Positions 25,264 through 33,919 are shown, counted from the first letter of the stretch. The stretch: DNA of 64,000 nucleotides from Planctomycetota bacterium (GCA_028291545.1 JAQGHR010000132.1:1-64000); one strand, 5' to 3'. Notes: generated by a model not told the origin, from the sequence alone. Program-made: numbers and translations.

Positions 25264-26532
25264 ATGCGCTACGTATCCCATCTATTTTGCCCGTCTTGTG
25301 GCGCGGTCAGTCCGGCTGATCGGATTATGAACCTTTGCGAGGTCGATGGGCGTCCGGTTCAGATGGCCATCGACCTGGAGCGTCTCCGTTCCCAAAAAGG
25401 CCGTGACGGGTTCTGGGACCCTTCGCGGCCGGACCTCTGGCGATTTGGCGGGTTACTCCCGCTCGACGTGAACGACAGTGCAGATCGTCCCCACATCGTC
25501 GCTCTGGGCGAGGGGAATACGCCCGAACTCGTTTACGAACATCCGCTTGCAACTTCGCTCGGTTGCGACCTCCGGGTCAAGGACGAGGGCCGGCCGCACC
25601 CCGGTTTCGGGGCCAATCCTACCCTGTCCTTCAAGGATCGCGGGATGGCGATGACGGTCTCCATGGCCCGCGCCCTCGGCTTGAAGCGCCTGGCCGTCCC
25701 GACCCAGGGCAACGCCGGTGACGCCCTGGCCCGCTACGCCGTGGCGGCCGGTCTGGAAGCCGCGATCGTGATGTCGCCCGACACCGATTTGCCCGTGCTC
25801 GGCAGCGTCGCGGCCCTCGCCAGGCTCCACCCCAACCTGATCACGCTCGACCTGGTCGAAGGGACGATCATCGACTGCGCGGCCCGCGTGCGCGACCATT
25901 ACGTCCCGCAGGGCTATTTCAGCGTCGCCACCTTCCAGGAACCCGGATGGCGGACCGAGGGGAAGAAAACCCTCGGCCTGGAGATGGCCGAGCCTCGCGG
26001 CGACCGGCTAAGATCCCGCACCTGGAAGCTCCCCGACGTGATCGTCTACCCCACCGGGGGCGGCACCGGCGTCGTGGGCATGGCCAAGGCGTTCGACGAG
26101 CTCGAAGCCCTCGGCCTGGTCAGTTCCGAGCGTCCCCGGATGATCTGCGTCCAGTCCTCCTCCACCACCCCCATCGTCCGCGCCTTCGAGGCCGGCGCCC
26201 CCGACATCACGCCCCTCCCCCCCGGCACGACCATCGCCACCGGCCTGAACGTCGCCCGCAACGTCGGCCACATCCACGTCTTGCGCATCCTCCGCTCCAC
26301 CGGCGGCTGCGCCCTCGCCATCTCCGACGCCCAGATCCGCTCCACGATCCTCACCGAGTGGCGCGACCGCCGCTTCGCCTGGTCCCCCGAAGGCGCCGCC
26401 ACGTTGGCGGCTCTCCCCCAGCTCGCCGATCGCGGCATGATCCATCGCGGCGACCGCGTCGTCCTCGTCAACACCGCCTCTCCGGAGAAGTACCTCCCCA
26501 CGATCCGCGATTGCCTGGACGGCGGATTGTAG
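25264..26532 (+). CDS. thrC: Threonine synthase
   Basis: PLP enzyme converting O-phosphohomoserine to threonine. The 422-residue product starts at ATG 25264 (an upstream in-frame start at 25219 is possible; no strong ribosome-binding site marks either). It opens with a zinc-finger-like CPSC pair and a variable N-terminal domain. The fold-type II core carries the Schiff-base lysine K124 in NPTLSFKDRGM, a substrate motif TQGNAGDALARYA and the phosphate-binding loop YPTGGGTGVVGM. The N-terminal CxxC resembles archaeal-type threonine synthases. Diaminopropionate or cysteate synthase-like functions are less likely alternatives. Confidence 0.87.
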   Translation: MRYVSHLFCPSCGAVSPADRIMNLCEVDGRPVQMAIDLERLRSQKGRDGFWDPSRPDLWRFGGLLPLDVNDSADRPHIVALGEGNTPELVYEHPLATSLGCDLRVKDEGRPHPGFGANPTLSFKDRGMAMTVSMARALGLKRLAVPTQGNAGDALARYAVAAGLEAAIVMSPDTDLPVLGSVAALARLHPNLITLDLVEGTIIDCAARVRDHYVPQGYFSVATFQEPGWRTEGKKTLGLEMAEPRGDRLRSRTWKLPDVIVYPTGGGTGVVGMAKAFDELEALGLVSSERPRMICVQSSSTTPIVRAFEAGAPDITPLPPGTTIATGLNVARNVGHIHVLRILRSTGGCALAISDAQIRSTILTEWRDRRFAWSPEGAATLAALPQLADRGMIHRGDRVVLVNTASPEKYLPTIRDCLDGGL

Positions 26533-26603
26533 CCCCAGAGCCGTTGTTCGGTTCTTGAATCTGGGCTGCCAATGGCCTCTTGCCTGTCTCGAATCTGTGT
26601 GCC

Positions 26604-26624
26604 ACTGGCAGGCAAGCTGCCAGT
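26604..26624 (+). terminator. Hairpin after thrC
   Basis: ACTGGCAG (26604-26611) pairs with CTGCCAGT (26617-26624) around a 5-base loop, 72 bases after the thrC stop. No T tract follows, so a terminator role is only likely by position. The flanking GTGCCAC strings also occur in dispersed repeats at about 28.7 and 62.2 kb. Confidence 0.45.
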
Positions 26625-26756
26625 GCCACCCGGGTCGGCCTAGATCCAGGAGCCGAACGGCCCTGGCGGATCGGGTATCCCGTGGTGACGCGAAGATGAC
26701 CGTCACGTCAACTCGTTTCCAGACGCGAAGCGAAGTGTGTCTTCAGATGCGAAACC

Positions 26757-27115
26757 TTGGGTTCGTTTCGTCAAATCCCCCCGTTCGTCGTGATCGATCC
26801 CGCCCCATTCCCCGCGTCCGAAATGGGTTCGTTTCGTCGAATCCACCGGCCCGAATTCCGCCCGTAAAGTTCGCTTCGTTCTCATTCCCCGCGTCAAACC
26901 ATGGGTTCTCTTCGCCCGTCCGATTTGACGGTAACCCTTTCCCCACAAGGTCTTTCTCCGGATTTTCGTGTCCCGGGTTGGGTTCGTTTCGCAAAATCGT
27001 CCGCAGACCTTTCGGTCGCGATTCATTCCCATCCTGCCCGCCGGGGTTGGATTCGTTTCGCCAGATCCCCGCGTGTTTTTCCCATCCCTCGTTGGGTTCG
27101 TTTCGTCGCCCGAGT
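26757..27115. repeat. Degenerate repeat array with TGGGTTCGTTTCG core
   Basis: At least five copies of TTGGGTTCGTTTCG(Y) and variants start near 26757, 26823, 26978, 27047 and 27092, with a weaker copy near 26900 and a half copy near 26709. The spacing is 45-80 bases and between copies lie C-rich strings such as ATTCCCCGCGTC. On the opposite strand the core reads CGAAACGAACCCA. All six frames give repetitive Arg/Thr/Asn-rich products without ribosome-binding sites, so I treat it as non-coding. It fills most of the gap between thrC and the toxin-antitoxin pair. Confidence 0.75.
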
Positions 27116-27347
27116 CGCGGCACGACCACGATGCCCTGAGCTTGAGCGGCCGGATTGCCAAAGATCCCGATCCCTCGTCGCAGGGTCTCCTGTCCAGAAG
27201 GATCGCGATCCCTGACCGATCCCGCCACGGATTCGGGCTTGGTCAGAGTGACATCCGCCGTCGTCCATACGTGATCACCGGAAATCAGCCATTGGATTTC
27301 CGGCAAAAAATGACCTGGCAAACTGGGCAATCGGGATTTAGACTAGT

Positions 27348-27360
27348 CTGGTTCAACCAG
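27348..27360 (+). promoter_or_regulatory. Palindromic operator upstream of the antitoxin gene
   Basis: CTGGTTCAACCAG is a 13-base palindrome ending 23 bases before the antitoxin start. Phd-family antitoxins repress their own operon by binding short palindromes at this position, so it is a likely autoregulatory operator. Confidence 0.6.
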
Positions 27361-27383
27361 TCTGAAATGTCGGGAGGACGTTC

Positions 27384-27635
27384 ATGGAGACCGTGGGATC
27401 GTTCGAGGCCAAGACGCACCTCCCGAGGCTTCTTGAGCGGGTGGCGAGGGGCGAATCCATTACCATTACCAAGCATGGTAAGCCCGTCGCCATGCTGGTG
27501 CCCGCCCAGCCCGCGAAGGCGCGGGACGCGGAGACGGTGGTCGCGGAGTTCCGGGCCTACAGCGAGCGGGCGGGCCGGACGCTCGGGCCGGGCGAGACGT
27601 TTCGCGACCTCATCAATGAGGGTCGGCGCTTCTGA
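27384..27635 (+). CDS. Phd/YefM-family antitoxin
   Basis: An 83-residue antitoxin. The N-terminal ~50 residues (METVGSFEAKTHLPRLLERVARGESITITKHGKPVAML) form the Phd/YefM DNA-binding and dimerisation fold. The C-terminal part is the flexible toxin-neutralising tail. ATG 27384 has a GGGAGG ribosome-binding site. The PIN-domain toxin gene starts 23 bases downstream, forming a type II toxin-antitoxin operon that the complex likely represses through the palindrome just upstream. Confidence 0.92.
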   Translation: METVGSFEAKTHLPRLLERVARGESITITKHGKPVAMLVPAQPAKARDAETVVAEFRAYSERAGRTLGPGETFRDLINEGRRF

Positions 27636-27658
27636 CCATCCCTTCGAGAGGGCTCGCG

Positions 27659-28102
27659 ATGGCCGCCACGGAACGGTTCGTGTTGGATGGCTCGATTGCG
27701 CTGGCGTGGTGCTTCCCCGACGAGGAGGCCCCGTATCCGCAATCGGTGCTCTCCGCGCTCGGGGGCAAGGCGGAAGCGGTCGTGCCCGCGCTCTGGCCGC
27801 TCGAAGTCGCGAACGCCCTCCTCACGGGTGAGCGTCGCAAGCGGTCGTCTCAAGCCGACACGGTGGCGTGGACAGGGTTTCTCTCCGCGCTCCCCATCAC
27901 GGTCGATCCCGGGTCGGCCACGCGGGCCTTCGGCGACATCGCGAACCTCGCGCGCACCCATCGGCTCACCGTCTACGATGCCACCTACCTGGAGCTTGCC
28001 ATGCGGTTGGGAGTCGCGCTCGCGACACTCGACGACGCGTTGGAAGACGCCGCGAACGCCGTGGGGGTTGCGCTCTACACGCCGGGGGCGGGCACGGCGT
28101 GA
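27659..28102 (+). CDS. VapC-like PIN-domain toxin
   Basis: A 147-residue predicted Mg2+-dependent RNase. PIN-domain acidic residues are in place: Asp near residue 10 (FVLDGSIALAW), Glu near 49 (PLEVANALL), Asp near 101 (TVYDATYLELA) and Asp near 120 (LATLDDALEDAA). VapC toxins cleave tRNA or rRNA; the target here is unknown. It follows its Phd-type antitoxin, with the GAGAGGG ribosome-binding site in the 23-base gap. Confidence 0.92.
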   Translation: MAATERFVLDGSIALAWCFPDEEAPYPQSVLSALGGKAEAVVPALWPLEVANALLTGERRKRSSQADTVAWTGFLSALPITVDPGSATRAFGDIANLARTHRLTVYDATYLELAMRLGVALATLDDALEDAANAVGVALYTPGAGTA

Positions 28103-28324
28103 TCCGAGGAAAGGACCAATAAACGGAAAGCTGTCAGCCTTGCGATGGGTGATGGGCGACGAATGGGATATGCTGGATACATGAAAATTCCCGATATGTA
28201 GTGTTTAAATAAGGAACATATGTGTATCAAGATGTAGGTTCTATGGCCCAACCGTTTTGCCAACGATCGCCTGTTTGCGGTAGGGTGGATGGATGAGACG
28301 CCATCACCCGATCTGAGTCTCGCG

Positions 28325-28615
28325 ATGAGCATCAGCATCACGCTTACCCCGGCGGAAGAGCGGAAACTCGCGGAGCTTGCTCGCGCCAGGGGCAAGGACC
28401 TGGCGGGCCACGTTCACGATGTCGTTTCCGCGTATCTCAAGGTGGCGGACGAGCAAGGGACGAGATCGTTCGAGGAGATCCTCGCTCCCATCTGGGAAGA
28501 ATGGGGAAATCGCGGCATGACCGACTCGGAGGTTGACGACCTCCTGGAGCAAGAGCTTCAGGAGGCTCGGAGCGAGCGGCGGGCCGCGAAAGGGACGGAC
28601 GGGTGGCCCTGGTGA
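28325..28615 (+). CDS. Orphan ribbon-helix-helix-type antitoxin-like protein
   Basis: A 96-residue protein. The N-terminal ~50 residues (MSISITLTPAEERKLAELARARG) show the beta strand and two helices of RHH antitoxins. The acidic C-terminal half (SEVDDLLEQELQEARSERRAAK) matches toxin-binding tails of PIN-associated antitoxins. ATG 28325 is preferred over 28289 because the fold begins there. No toxin gene follows; instead a palindromic repeat and a terminator-like hairpin do, so it is either solitary or a remnant of a broken pair. The region upstream (28110-28290) is AT-richer than its surroundings. Confidence 0.7.
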   Translation: MSISITLTPAEERKLAELARARGKDLAGHVHDVVSAYLKVADEQGTRSFEEILAPIWEEWGNRGMTDSEVDDLLEQELQEARSERRAAKGTDGWPW

Positions 28616-28626
28616 CTATATCTGGG

Positions 28627-28730
28627 TGGCACCGGGTCGTCCTCGACCCGTGCTTCGGTCGGTCAGGGGAGCACGGGTCGAGTACGACCCAGTGGCAACC
28701 GAAGGGCCAACAGTGCCACCCGCCCGTCGC
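28627..28730. repeat. Dispersed palindromic repeat, copy at 28.6 kb
   Basis: It contains the inverted strings GGGTCGTCCTCGACCCGTGC and GCACGGGTCGAGTACGACCC, followed by AGTGCCACCCGCC. A related element with the same order of elements lies at 62178-62283. No coding content is seen. Confidence 0.7.
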
Positions 28731-28774
28731 TGCGCGGCTCGACCTCTGCCATCGAGCGGTCGAGGACGGAAAGG

Positions 28775-28828
28775 AAAAGGCGACAGTTCATGATAATCGG
28801 GCGATTATCATGAACTGTCGCCTTTTTT
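28775..28828. terminator. Perfect bidirectional terminator hairpin
   Basis: GGCGACAGTTCATGATAATCG (28779-28799, 21 bases) pairs perfectly with its complement at 28802-28822, followed by TTTTTT and mirrored by AAAA on the left. It separates the RHH gene from the convergent peroxidase gene and should stop transcripts in both directions. Confidence 0.92.
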
Positions 28829-28865
28829 GCGAGCGAGGTCCCACGTCCACGACGTGATCGAGACC

Positions 28866-30398
28866 TCAGTGGATGATCGGGTTGGGCTTGGTGAAATCGG
28901 CGGTAAGGATCTTCAAGAAGGCGACGATGTCGTTCTCCTGCTGGTCCGTCAGCCCGAGGTTGCCGACCTGGCCGCCCTGACTGGGGGGCAGTCCTGTCGG
29001 GTTGTTCAGGGTCACGTAACCCATGTACGTCTGCACCAGGTTGGAGGTGGGGTCGAGAACCTCAGGCGGCCCCCAGATCGGCTTCCGGGTACCGAGGCTG
29101 GCGGCATAGGTCGTGGGGTTGGTGAGGTTGATGGGGTTTTTCGAAGGCTTCCCTCTTAGCGGGAGGTCCGAGGTGGTGAGGTTCCTGGTGTTGTAGAAGT
29201 GAACGACCTCCTTGAGGCTCTTGAAGACGCCGTTGTGCATGTACGCCTTCACGAATGTGGGGGTCGGCCGCTTGTCCACGTCGCGCACGGTCGGGGCCTG
29301 GAACAACCCGTTAAATTGAGGGATGTCGCCGAGGGTTGTGTGGAAGAACTTCATCCCATTGGGCGCCGGATTGGGGTTTCCGCCGAGGCCGAGATCGATG
29401 AAGTTGGTCCCCAGGGCGTTACACCCGAGGGGATTTGTCGTGCAATCGGTCTCCTGGTAGAAGGGGTTCAGGGGATTCCTCGGGATGCCGATGTTGGCGA
29501 AGCAGTACATGGTGAACGTGTCTTTCCCATTCGTGACGGCCTGCAGGACCGGGAGACCCGTGGACGAGTGGCATGCGGAGCAGAGGGCGTTCCCGAAGAA
29601 CAGCCGCCTCCCCCGCTCCTCGGAGGCGGTCAGCTTGTACTTGTGCATCGGCGGCACTCCAAATTTGGAGGCGTCGTACTTCGAGCTGAACGAGTTGACC
29701 TCGGGCGAGTCCTCGAACGCTGCCATCGCGGCTCCGACCAGAATATAGAGTTGCTGAGGGGTATATTTGGTGAATACGTCTGGGCCCCACTCCTGCTTGA
29801 ACAGGTCGGAGTACGGCCTCGTCTGGATCTTCTGGACGACGAGCGGGGAGAACGGATGGGCCGAGGTTCCTTGATTGATGTTGGCCATCTCGTTCGGATC
29901 CACGAGGGGATCCAACGCCTGCGCCGCGGAGTCCGGGGCGCGACCATCCCAGAAGTTGCCGCCGACCCAGGCCGCTGCCACGTTATCGAAGTAAGGGCCC
30001 TCGGGGCTTAGCGTGGCATAGTTGTACGTCTGGGGCTTGCGACGCCCGGTCCGGCCGGGAACGACCCCCGGCTGCGGGCCGGCGTTGGCGTTGACCTGCG
30101 AGCTCGGCCCGGTGTGGCCGGTCGACGGGATGTGGCAGGTGGCGCAGGCGTACCCCGGAGGGTCTGACAGGGTGTTGTCATAGATGAGGAACTTCCCGAG
30201 CTTCTGCACGTTTGTCAGGGGCACGATGTCCGGCCCCAACACCGGGGGAGGCAGCGGCGCATTCAGGACCGCGGTCCGCACCGGGCCCTGCCCCGACACG
30301 CTCGACGGGTGCAACAGCGTCCCGATCACGACCCCACAAACGACGGTGACCAGTGCCGCGGCGACGAAATGGCGCCTTTTCCATGATGCGATGCTCAT
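28866..30398 (-). CDS. Di-haem cytochrome c peroxidase-like protein
   Basis: A 510-residue exported protein of the MauG/CcpA superfamily. A signal anchor (about 10-28, AAALVTVVCGVVIGTLL) precedes two c-type haem sites, C85-ATCH and C273-SACH, and the TVRDVDKRPTPTFVKAYMHNGVFKSL C-terminal domain typical of the family. ATG 30398 is chosen for the signal peptide and AAAGGCGA upstream. Such proteins reduce H2O2 or oxidise external substrates. It is longer than typical CcpA (about 330-350 residues), with extra Asn/Pro-rich loops. No partner gene lies close by. Confidence 0.88.
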   Translation of the reverse strand: MSIASWKRRHFVAAALVTVVCGVVIGTLLHPSSVSGQGPVRTAVLNAPLPPPVLGPDIVPLTNVQKLGKFLIYDNTLSDPPGYACATCHIPSTGHTGPSSQVNANAGPQPGVVPGRTGRRKPQTYNYATLSPEGPYFDNVAAAWVGGNFWDGRAPDSAAQALDPLVDPNEMANINQGTSAHPFSPLVVQKIQTRPYSDLFKQEWGPDVFTKYTPQQLYILVGAAMAAFEDSPEVNSFSSKYDASKFGVPPMHKYKLTASEERGRRLFFGNALCSACHSSTGLPVLQAVTNGKDTFTMYCFANIGIPRNPLNPFYQETDCTTNPLGCNALGTNFIDLGLGGNPNPAPNGMKFFHTTLGDIPQFNGLFQAPTVRDVDKRPTPTFVKAYMHNGVFKSLKEVVHFYNTRNLTTSDLPLRGKPSKNPINLTNPTTYAASLGTRKPIWGPPEVLDPTSNLVQTYMGYVTLNNPTGLPPSQGGQVGNLGLTDQQENDIVAFLKILTADFTKPNPIIH

Positions 30399-31089
30399 AA
30401 GATCGCCTTTCGAGCTAGATCGAACAAGGAAAGGAATTTCGGCCCTTCCTGTAAAGAGGGCCCTTTTGTGATCCAGGGCGGCGCGTCCGGCGCGAGAGTC
30501 AGCCTCCTTGCGCAACGGTCCCGGGGGCAGCGGTCCTCGGCCCGTGCAATCACGGTCTGCGGACTGGCCCGAAGTGCGGACCTCCATGCCCCCCTGTACA
30601 GCGCGCGTGACAATTCTGCCCGTCACTCGCGGAGCGCGGACCGGAGGTGCCAGGGCACATCACTCGGCACCACGCTGGGCGAGATTCGGACGAAGTACGT
30701 CCGTTCGACCCGTGGGTCGCGGACTACGGGCTCAAAGGGGCCGACCTGACAGACAATCTAGACATGTGTCCTCCGCAAGGTGCCTGTCTTGAGGAAACAT
30801 CCGTTCCCCCTCGTGAACAACCTGGGAGCCGACTGACGACACCGCTTCCGCCTCTGCCGGTCGATCTCACGATCGGTACCGGGTCGACAGGAACATCTGT
30901 AGTAACAAGGAACTCTCCCAATATCAAGACACTTGTGGGCGATTGTTTGATGGGTACTACCGAATGGTGCCCGATGAGAATGAATAATATTATATTGCAT
31001 TCAAATTATCTACATTCCAAATATAGAAATATGTTATAATGTTACGATTGTGAAAACACGAGATCTCATCATCGGGCAAAGCATGGCAA
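30399..31089. other. Long intergenic region with an AT-rich island
   Basis: Almost 700 bases without a supported gene. The open frames are Arg/Ser-rich shadows. From 30984 to 31055 the sequence is strikingly AT-rich for this genome, with TATAAT-like strings on both strands (for example 31035-31040). It could be a promoter region or the edge of foreign DNA. Confidence 0.4.
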
Positions 31090-31397
31090 CTACCGGCCGT
31101 TCTCAGGCATGCCGTCGAGGTGGCGAGGGACGTCCTTGATCGTCCCCTGGATGAGTCGGATCCCCCGGATGGTTGGCGGCGAGCCCTTCCAGGCCTTCGC
31201 CGGGGCGAGGATGAGCTCCAGGACGTTCCCCTTCTTGACCACCCACGATTGTTCATGGAGAGCGGTCGGCCGCTCGCGTCCAAGGCGTTGGTCGTGCTGT
31301 CCGCCTGCGCGATCTCGACGGTTTTTCCGCCCACGGAGAGGAGGATATGCTTCGTGTGGCCCTCGGCGATGACAACGCCGCGGTACACGATCGTCAC
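31090..31397 (-). pseudogene. Frameshifted small gene coupled to the upstream gene
   Basis: Starts at GTG 31397, overlapping the upstream gene's TGA as GTGA. It reads MTIVYRGVVIAEGHTKHILL and continues sensibly to ALDASGRPLSMNNRGW near residue 53. It then loses sense in this frame, while the adjacent frame gives VVKKGNVLELILAPAKAWKG to a stop at 31090. The two halves make one ~103-residue protein if a single base is gained or lost near 31240. It is either a genuine frameshift, making a pseudogene, or a sequence error. The reconstructed protein is mostly beta with no recognised domain. Confidence 0.6.
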
Positions 31398-31690
31398 GGC
31401 TTCGGAGCGGGCGCACCGTCGCCGATGCGGACGAGGCGGAACTCGGTGATGGCCTGGAGGCCGATCTTCGAGGTGGGGATGGGAGCGATCGTCACGTCGA
31501 TGAAATTGCCAGGCTTCATCAAGGCATCGCCGCGACCGGCGGGCTCGCCGTCGAGGTCGAACCCCTTGGCGCCGATCAGGGTCGCCTCGACCTTCCCACC
31601 GTCGGCGGTCTTCAGGACGACATTGCGCGGGCTGCAGCTCACAACCATCGCCCCCTTGAACACCTGACCTCCCGCGTTGCCAGCCTGCAT
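31394..31690 (-). CDS. Small beta-rich hypothetical protein, start uncertain
   Basis: From ATG 31690 the frame gives 98 residues: repeated short strands such as GGQVFKGAMVVSCSPRNVVLK, GGKVEATLIGAKG and a C-terminal KIGLQAITEFRLVRIGDG. Coding sense appears to continue upstream (WTRGTVVVQGNPGPK) to about 31760 without an obvious start, so the true start may be a GTG/TTG or the 5' end may be damaged. The stop overlaps the start of the next gene (GTGA), indicating translational coupling. Function unknown. Confidence 0.5.
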   Translation of the reverse strand: MQAGNAGGQVFKGAMVVSCSPRNVVLKTADGGKVEATLIGAKGFDLDGEPAGRGDALMKPGNFIDVTIAPIPTSKIGLQAITEFRLVRIGDGAPAPKP

Positions 31691-31896
31691 CTTCGGCCCC
31701 GGGTTGCCCTGGACGACGACCGTCCCGCGCGTCCAGGACGCCACAAGAGAATTCCGCCCAAGAAAATGGGTGCGCGCCGGCCGCCGCCCGGCCAAATCTG
31801 ACAAATGTAAAAGTCGCCGCTGGACCGGACGCACGCGAGCCTGTAGAATCCCGTGTCTGACAAATGTCAAAGAGACCAGGACCGGGGAGGCACGCG

Positions 31897-32799
31897 ATGA
31901 CGAGGATGCGGCTGGCCTTCTACGCGATGGGCGCGGTGGCGGCGATCGGGGCGGGGCTGGGCGGACGGGGTTTGGCGTGGCTGGCGGCGGCGCCGGCCGC
32001 GCTTCGGTCCAATGGGATCGTCCCGAAGGGGGGCTCGCTGCTGATCTGCGGGGGCGGCCGGCTGCCCGACGAGGTGCGGCGGCGGTTCCTCGAACTGGCC
32101 GGCGGGTCGAACGCCCGGATCGTGGTGATCCCGACGGCGCTGCGATCGGCCGACGCCCCCGAGACCGAGCAGGACTGCCTGAAGCCCTGGCGCGACCTGG
32201 GCGCAAAGTCGGTCACGATGCTCCACACTCGCGACCGATCCCGGGCCGGCGACCCGCGATTCCTCGCCCCCCTGCGCGCGGCCACGGGCGTCTGGATGGT
32301 GGGTGGCCACCAGTCGAGGCTCGCCGCGGCCTACGGAGGCACCGAGGTCGAGCGCCAGCTCAAGGCGCTGGCCGACCGCGGAGGCGTCGTCGGTGGCACC
32401 TCGGCCGGCGCGGCGATCATGACCCGGGTGATGCTCGTGGGCGAGGCCCCCGACGACCCGTTCGGCCGCGGGTTCGATCTCCTGGAAGGGGCGATCATCG
32501 ACCAGCACTTCCTCAAGCGCCGCCACCTGAAACGCCTGATCGACGCCATGGAGACGCACCCCGGCCTCCTCGGGTTCGGGATCGACGAGGGGACGGCCCT
32601 GCTCGTCCGCGGCAATCGCCTCTCCGTCCTCGGCGATTCCTACGTGGTCGCCTGCCTCCCCGGCCCGGGGAAGCCCGCCTCCCCGAAGGTCGAGATCCTC
32701 CGTAGCGGCGACGAGGCCGACCTGACCTCGCTGCGAGGGCCGACGCCGAGGATCGTCCCGGGGCTCAACATCGACGACGGATTGTCGACGGGTGAGTGA
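31897..32799 (+). CDS. Cyanophycinase-like serine peptidase (S51)
   Basis: A 300-residue protein. ATG 31897 follows GGGGAGG. A hydrophobic N-terminal segment (about 5-30) suggests export or anchoring. The class I glutamine-amidotransferase-like core shows LLICGGGRLPDEV, an ATGVWMVGGHQSRL strand-loop and the nucleophile elbow GGTSAGAAIM with Ser169, all typical of cyanophycinase. It would hydrolyse cyanophycin (Asp-Arg polymer) or a related peptide. A cyanophycin synthetase is not in the window. The extra N-terminal segment suggests it acts on external polymer. Confidence 0.88.
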   Translation: MTRMRLAFYAMGAVAAIGAGLGGRGLAWLAAAPAALRSNGIVPKGGSLLICGGGRLPDEVRRRFLELAGGSNARIVVIPTALRSADAPETEQDCLKPWRDLGAKSVTMLHTRDRSRAGDPRFLAPLRAATGVWMVGGHQSRLAAAYGGTEVERQLKALADRGGVVGGTSAGAAIMTRVMLVGEAPDDPFGRGFDLLEGAIIDQHFLKRRHLKRLIDAMETHPGLLGFGIDEGTALLVRGNRLSVLGDSYVVACLPGPGKPASPKVEILRSGDEADLTSLRGPTPRIVPGLNIDDGLSTGE

Positions 32800-32934
32800 A
32801 CCAGCTCTCGCCAGGAGCCCAGGATGCTTACATTCAGGAGGCGACGGGCGAGAGGGACCGAATGGCGACTGGAGTTGATCAGGGCCAGACCGAACAAGTG
32901 CATGTATCTATTCAGTGTCATCGGTCGTCAGTCC

Positions 32935-33165
32935 CCCGTAGGGTCCGGTGCAGGCGAAGGCGCTAGCGACGCCGCCCGGCGTGCGTTTCACAATCGTCGT
33001 GTTGACGGGTCTGCTACGTACAGGTTGCCCGCGCCGTCGAATGCCAGGCCTTGCAGATCGCTCAATCCGGCATCAGAAGACGTCGTTTCAACCTGTGTCG
33101 CGACGTCGATCGGCGTGATCGTCCCGTGGCTCCGCGAGGCGTTAAGATAGTCGGCCCGCGTAGGA
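32935..33165 (-). pseudogene. NHL-repeat protein remnant
   Basis: On the minus strand one frame reads GTITPIDVATQVETTSSDAG then LQGLAFDGAGNLYVADPSTR, a clear NHL/SMP-30-type beta-propeller repeat. After a frame change it continues TIVKRTPGGVASAFACTG, the start of the next repeat. No start codon, signal or stop context survives on either side. This looks like a fragment of a decayed exported propeller gene. Confidence 0.6.
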
Positions 33166-33599
33166 CCAACGAGGTGTTATTGGGGAAGCGGTTGAACTCG
33201 CCGAGCGGGGCCGAGAGCGTCGTGGCCGGTTCTTCGTCCACGAGGTGGAGGCCGGGCGCGAGGATCTCCTCATGCTCCACCCACATATCGCACCCATCAC
33301 CGAGTCGGTGGAGAGCGAACGCGGGATTGGCTCGCGGAGATGGTCGGGAAGGCGGGCCACTTCCTGGCGCTCGGGCGGGACGATCGACGATGTCCGGGCC
33401 TTGCGATCAGGAGAACGCCGCGTTACCCTCGGACGCCATTTACCCATTCAGTGCTGATAATTCCAGGCGGGCGTTCCTCGCCCTGCCGGGGCTTTTGCCG
33501 ACGGTGCCAGCCGGATCGCCCCCACTCCATTGCATCCCGACCGACGTCCTGGCAAGTTGGGCGACACACCACCCTCGGTATCCAACCCAGGGCCACTCG
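33166..33599. other. Intergenic, no gene seen
   Basis: Beyond the NHL remnant no frame is convincing. Fragments such as VEAGREDLLMLHPHIAPITESVESERGI look protein-like but lack start, ribosome-binding site and extent. Confidence 0.35.
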
Positions 33600-33836
33600 A
33601 TGATCCAATCGGACACCGTCATCCTCTGCGAGCATTGCCGACACGAGTTGGATCGCCGCCCCTTCTATCAGTTTTGCAGCATGCTGGGACCCCGATCCGT
33701 CATATGCCCGAAATGCCACCGGGCCACGTCGACGGATCGCCTCGAATGGGCAGAAATGAATCTCCTCGGCAAGGCGTGGTATGGCAGAAAAAGGGGGACA
33801 GAGCGCATTCTCGGCACGTGTCCCTCCTTCCCGTGA
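33600..33836 (+). CDS. Small zinc-ribbon-like hypothetical protein
   Basis: A 78-residue protein from ATG 33600. Two Cys pairs (CEHC at about 10-13 and CPKC at about 36-39) are set 26 residues apart, as in small zinc ribbons, and are followed by a Trp-containing helix (RLEWAEMNLLGKAWYGRK). No export signal is present. Similar short CxxC proteins occur widely in planctomycetes without known function. The upstream frame continues but loses coding character. No operon partner is evident. Confidence 0.6.
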   Translation: MIQSDTVILCEHCRHELDRRPFYQFCSMLGPRSVICPKCHRATSTDRLEWAEMNLLGKAWYGRKRGTERILGTCPSFP

Positions 33837-33885
33837 CTCCCCGACCCGTCCGACGCGACCGAGTGGCCCCAGTTAACGCAACAGG

Positions 33886-33919
33886 GCGCCGCGGGGGACG
33901 ATATGTCCCCCGCGACGCC
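33886..33919 (-). terminator. Hairpin downstream of ahcY
   Basis: CGCGGGGGAC (33890-33899) pairs with GTCCCCCGCG (33905-33914) with a 5-base loop, and GGCGC/GACGCC extends the stem. It lies about 50 bases beyond the ahcY stop. There is no clear T tract on that strand. Confidence 0.6.

Noticed and set aside
26757..27115. CRISPR-like array
   Set aside because: Spacing is irregular and copies are degenerate; no cas genes are present.
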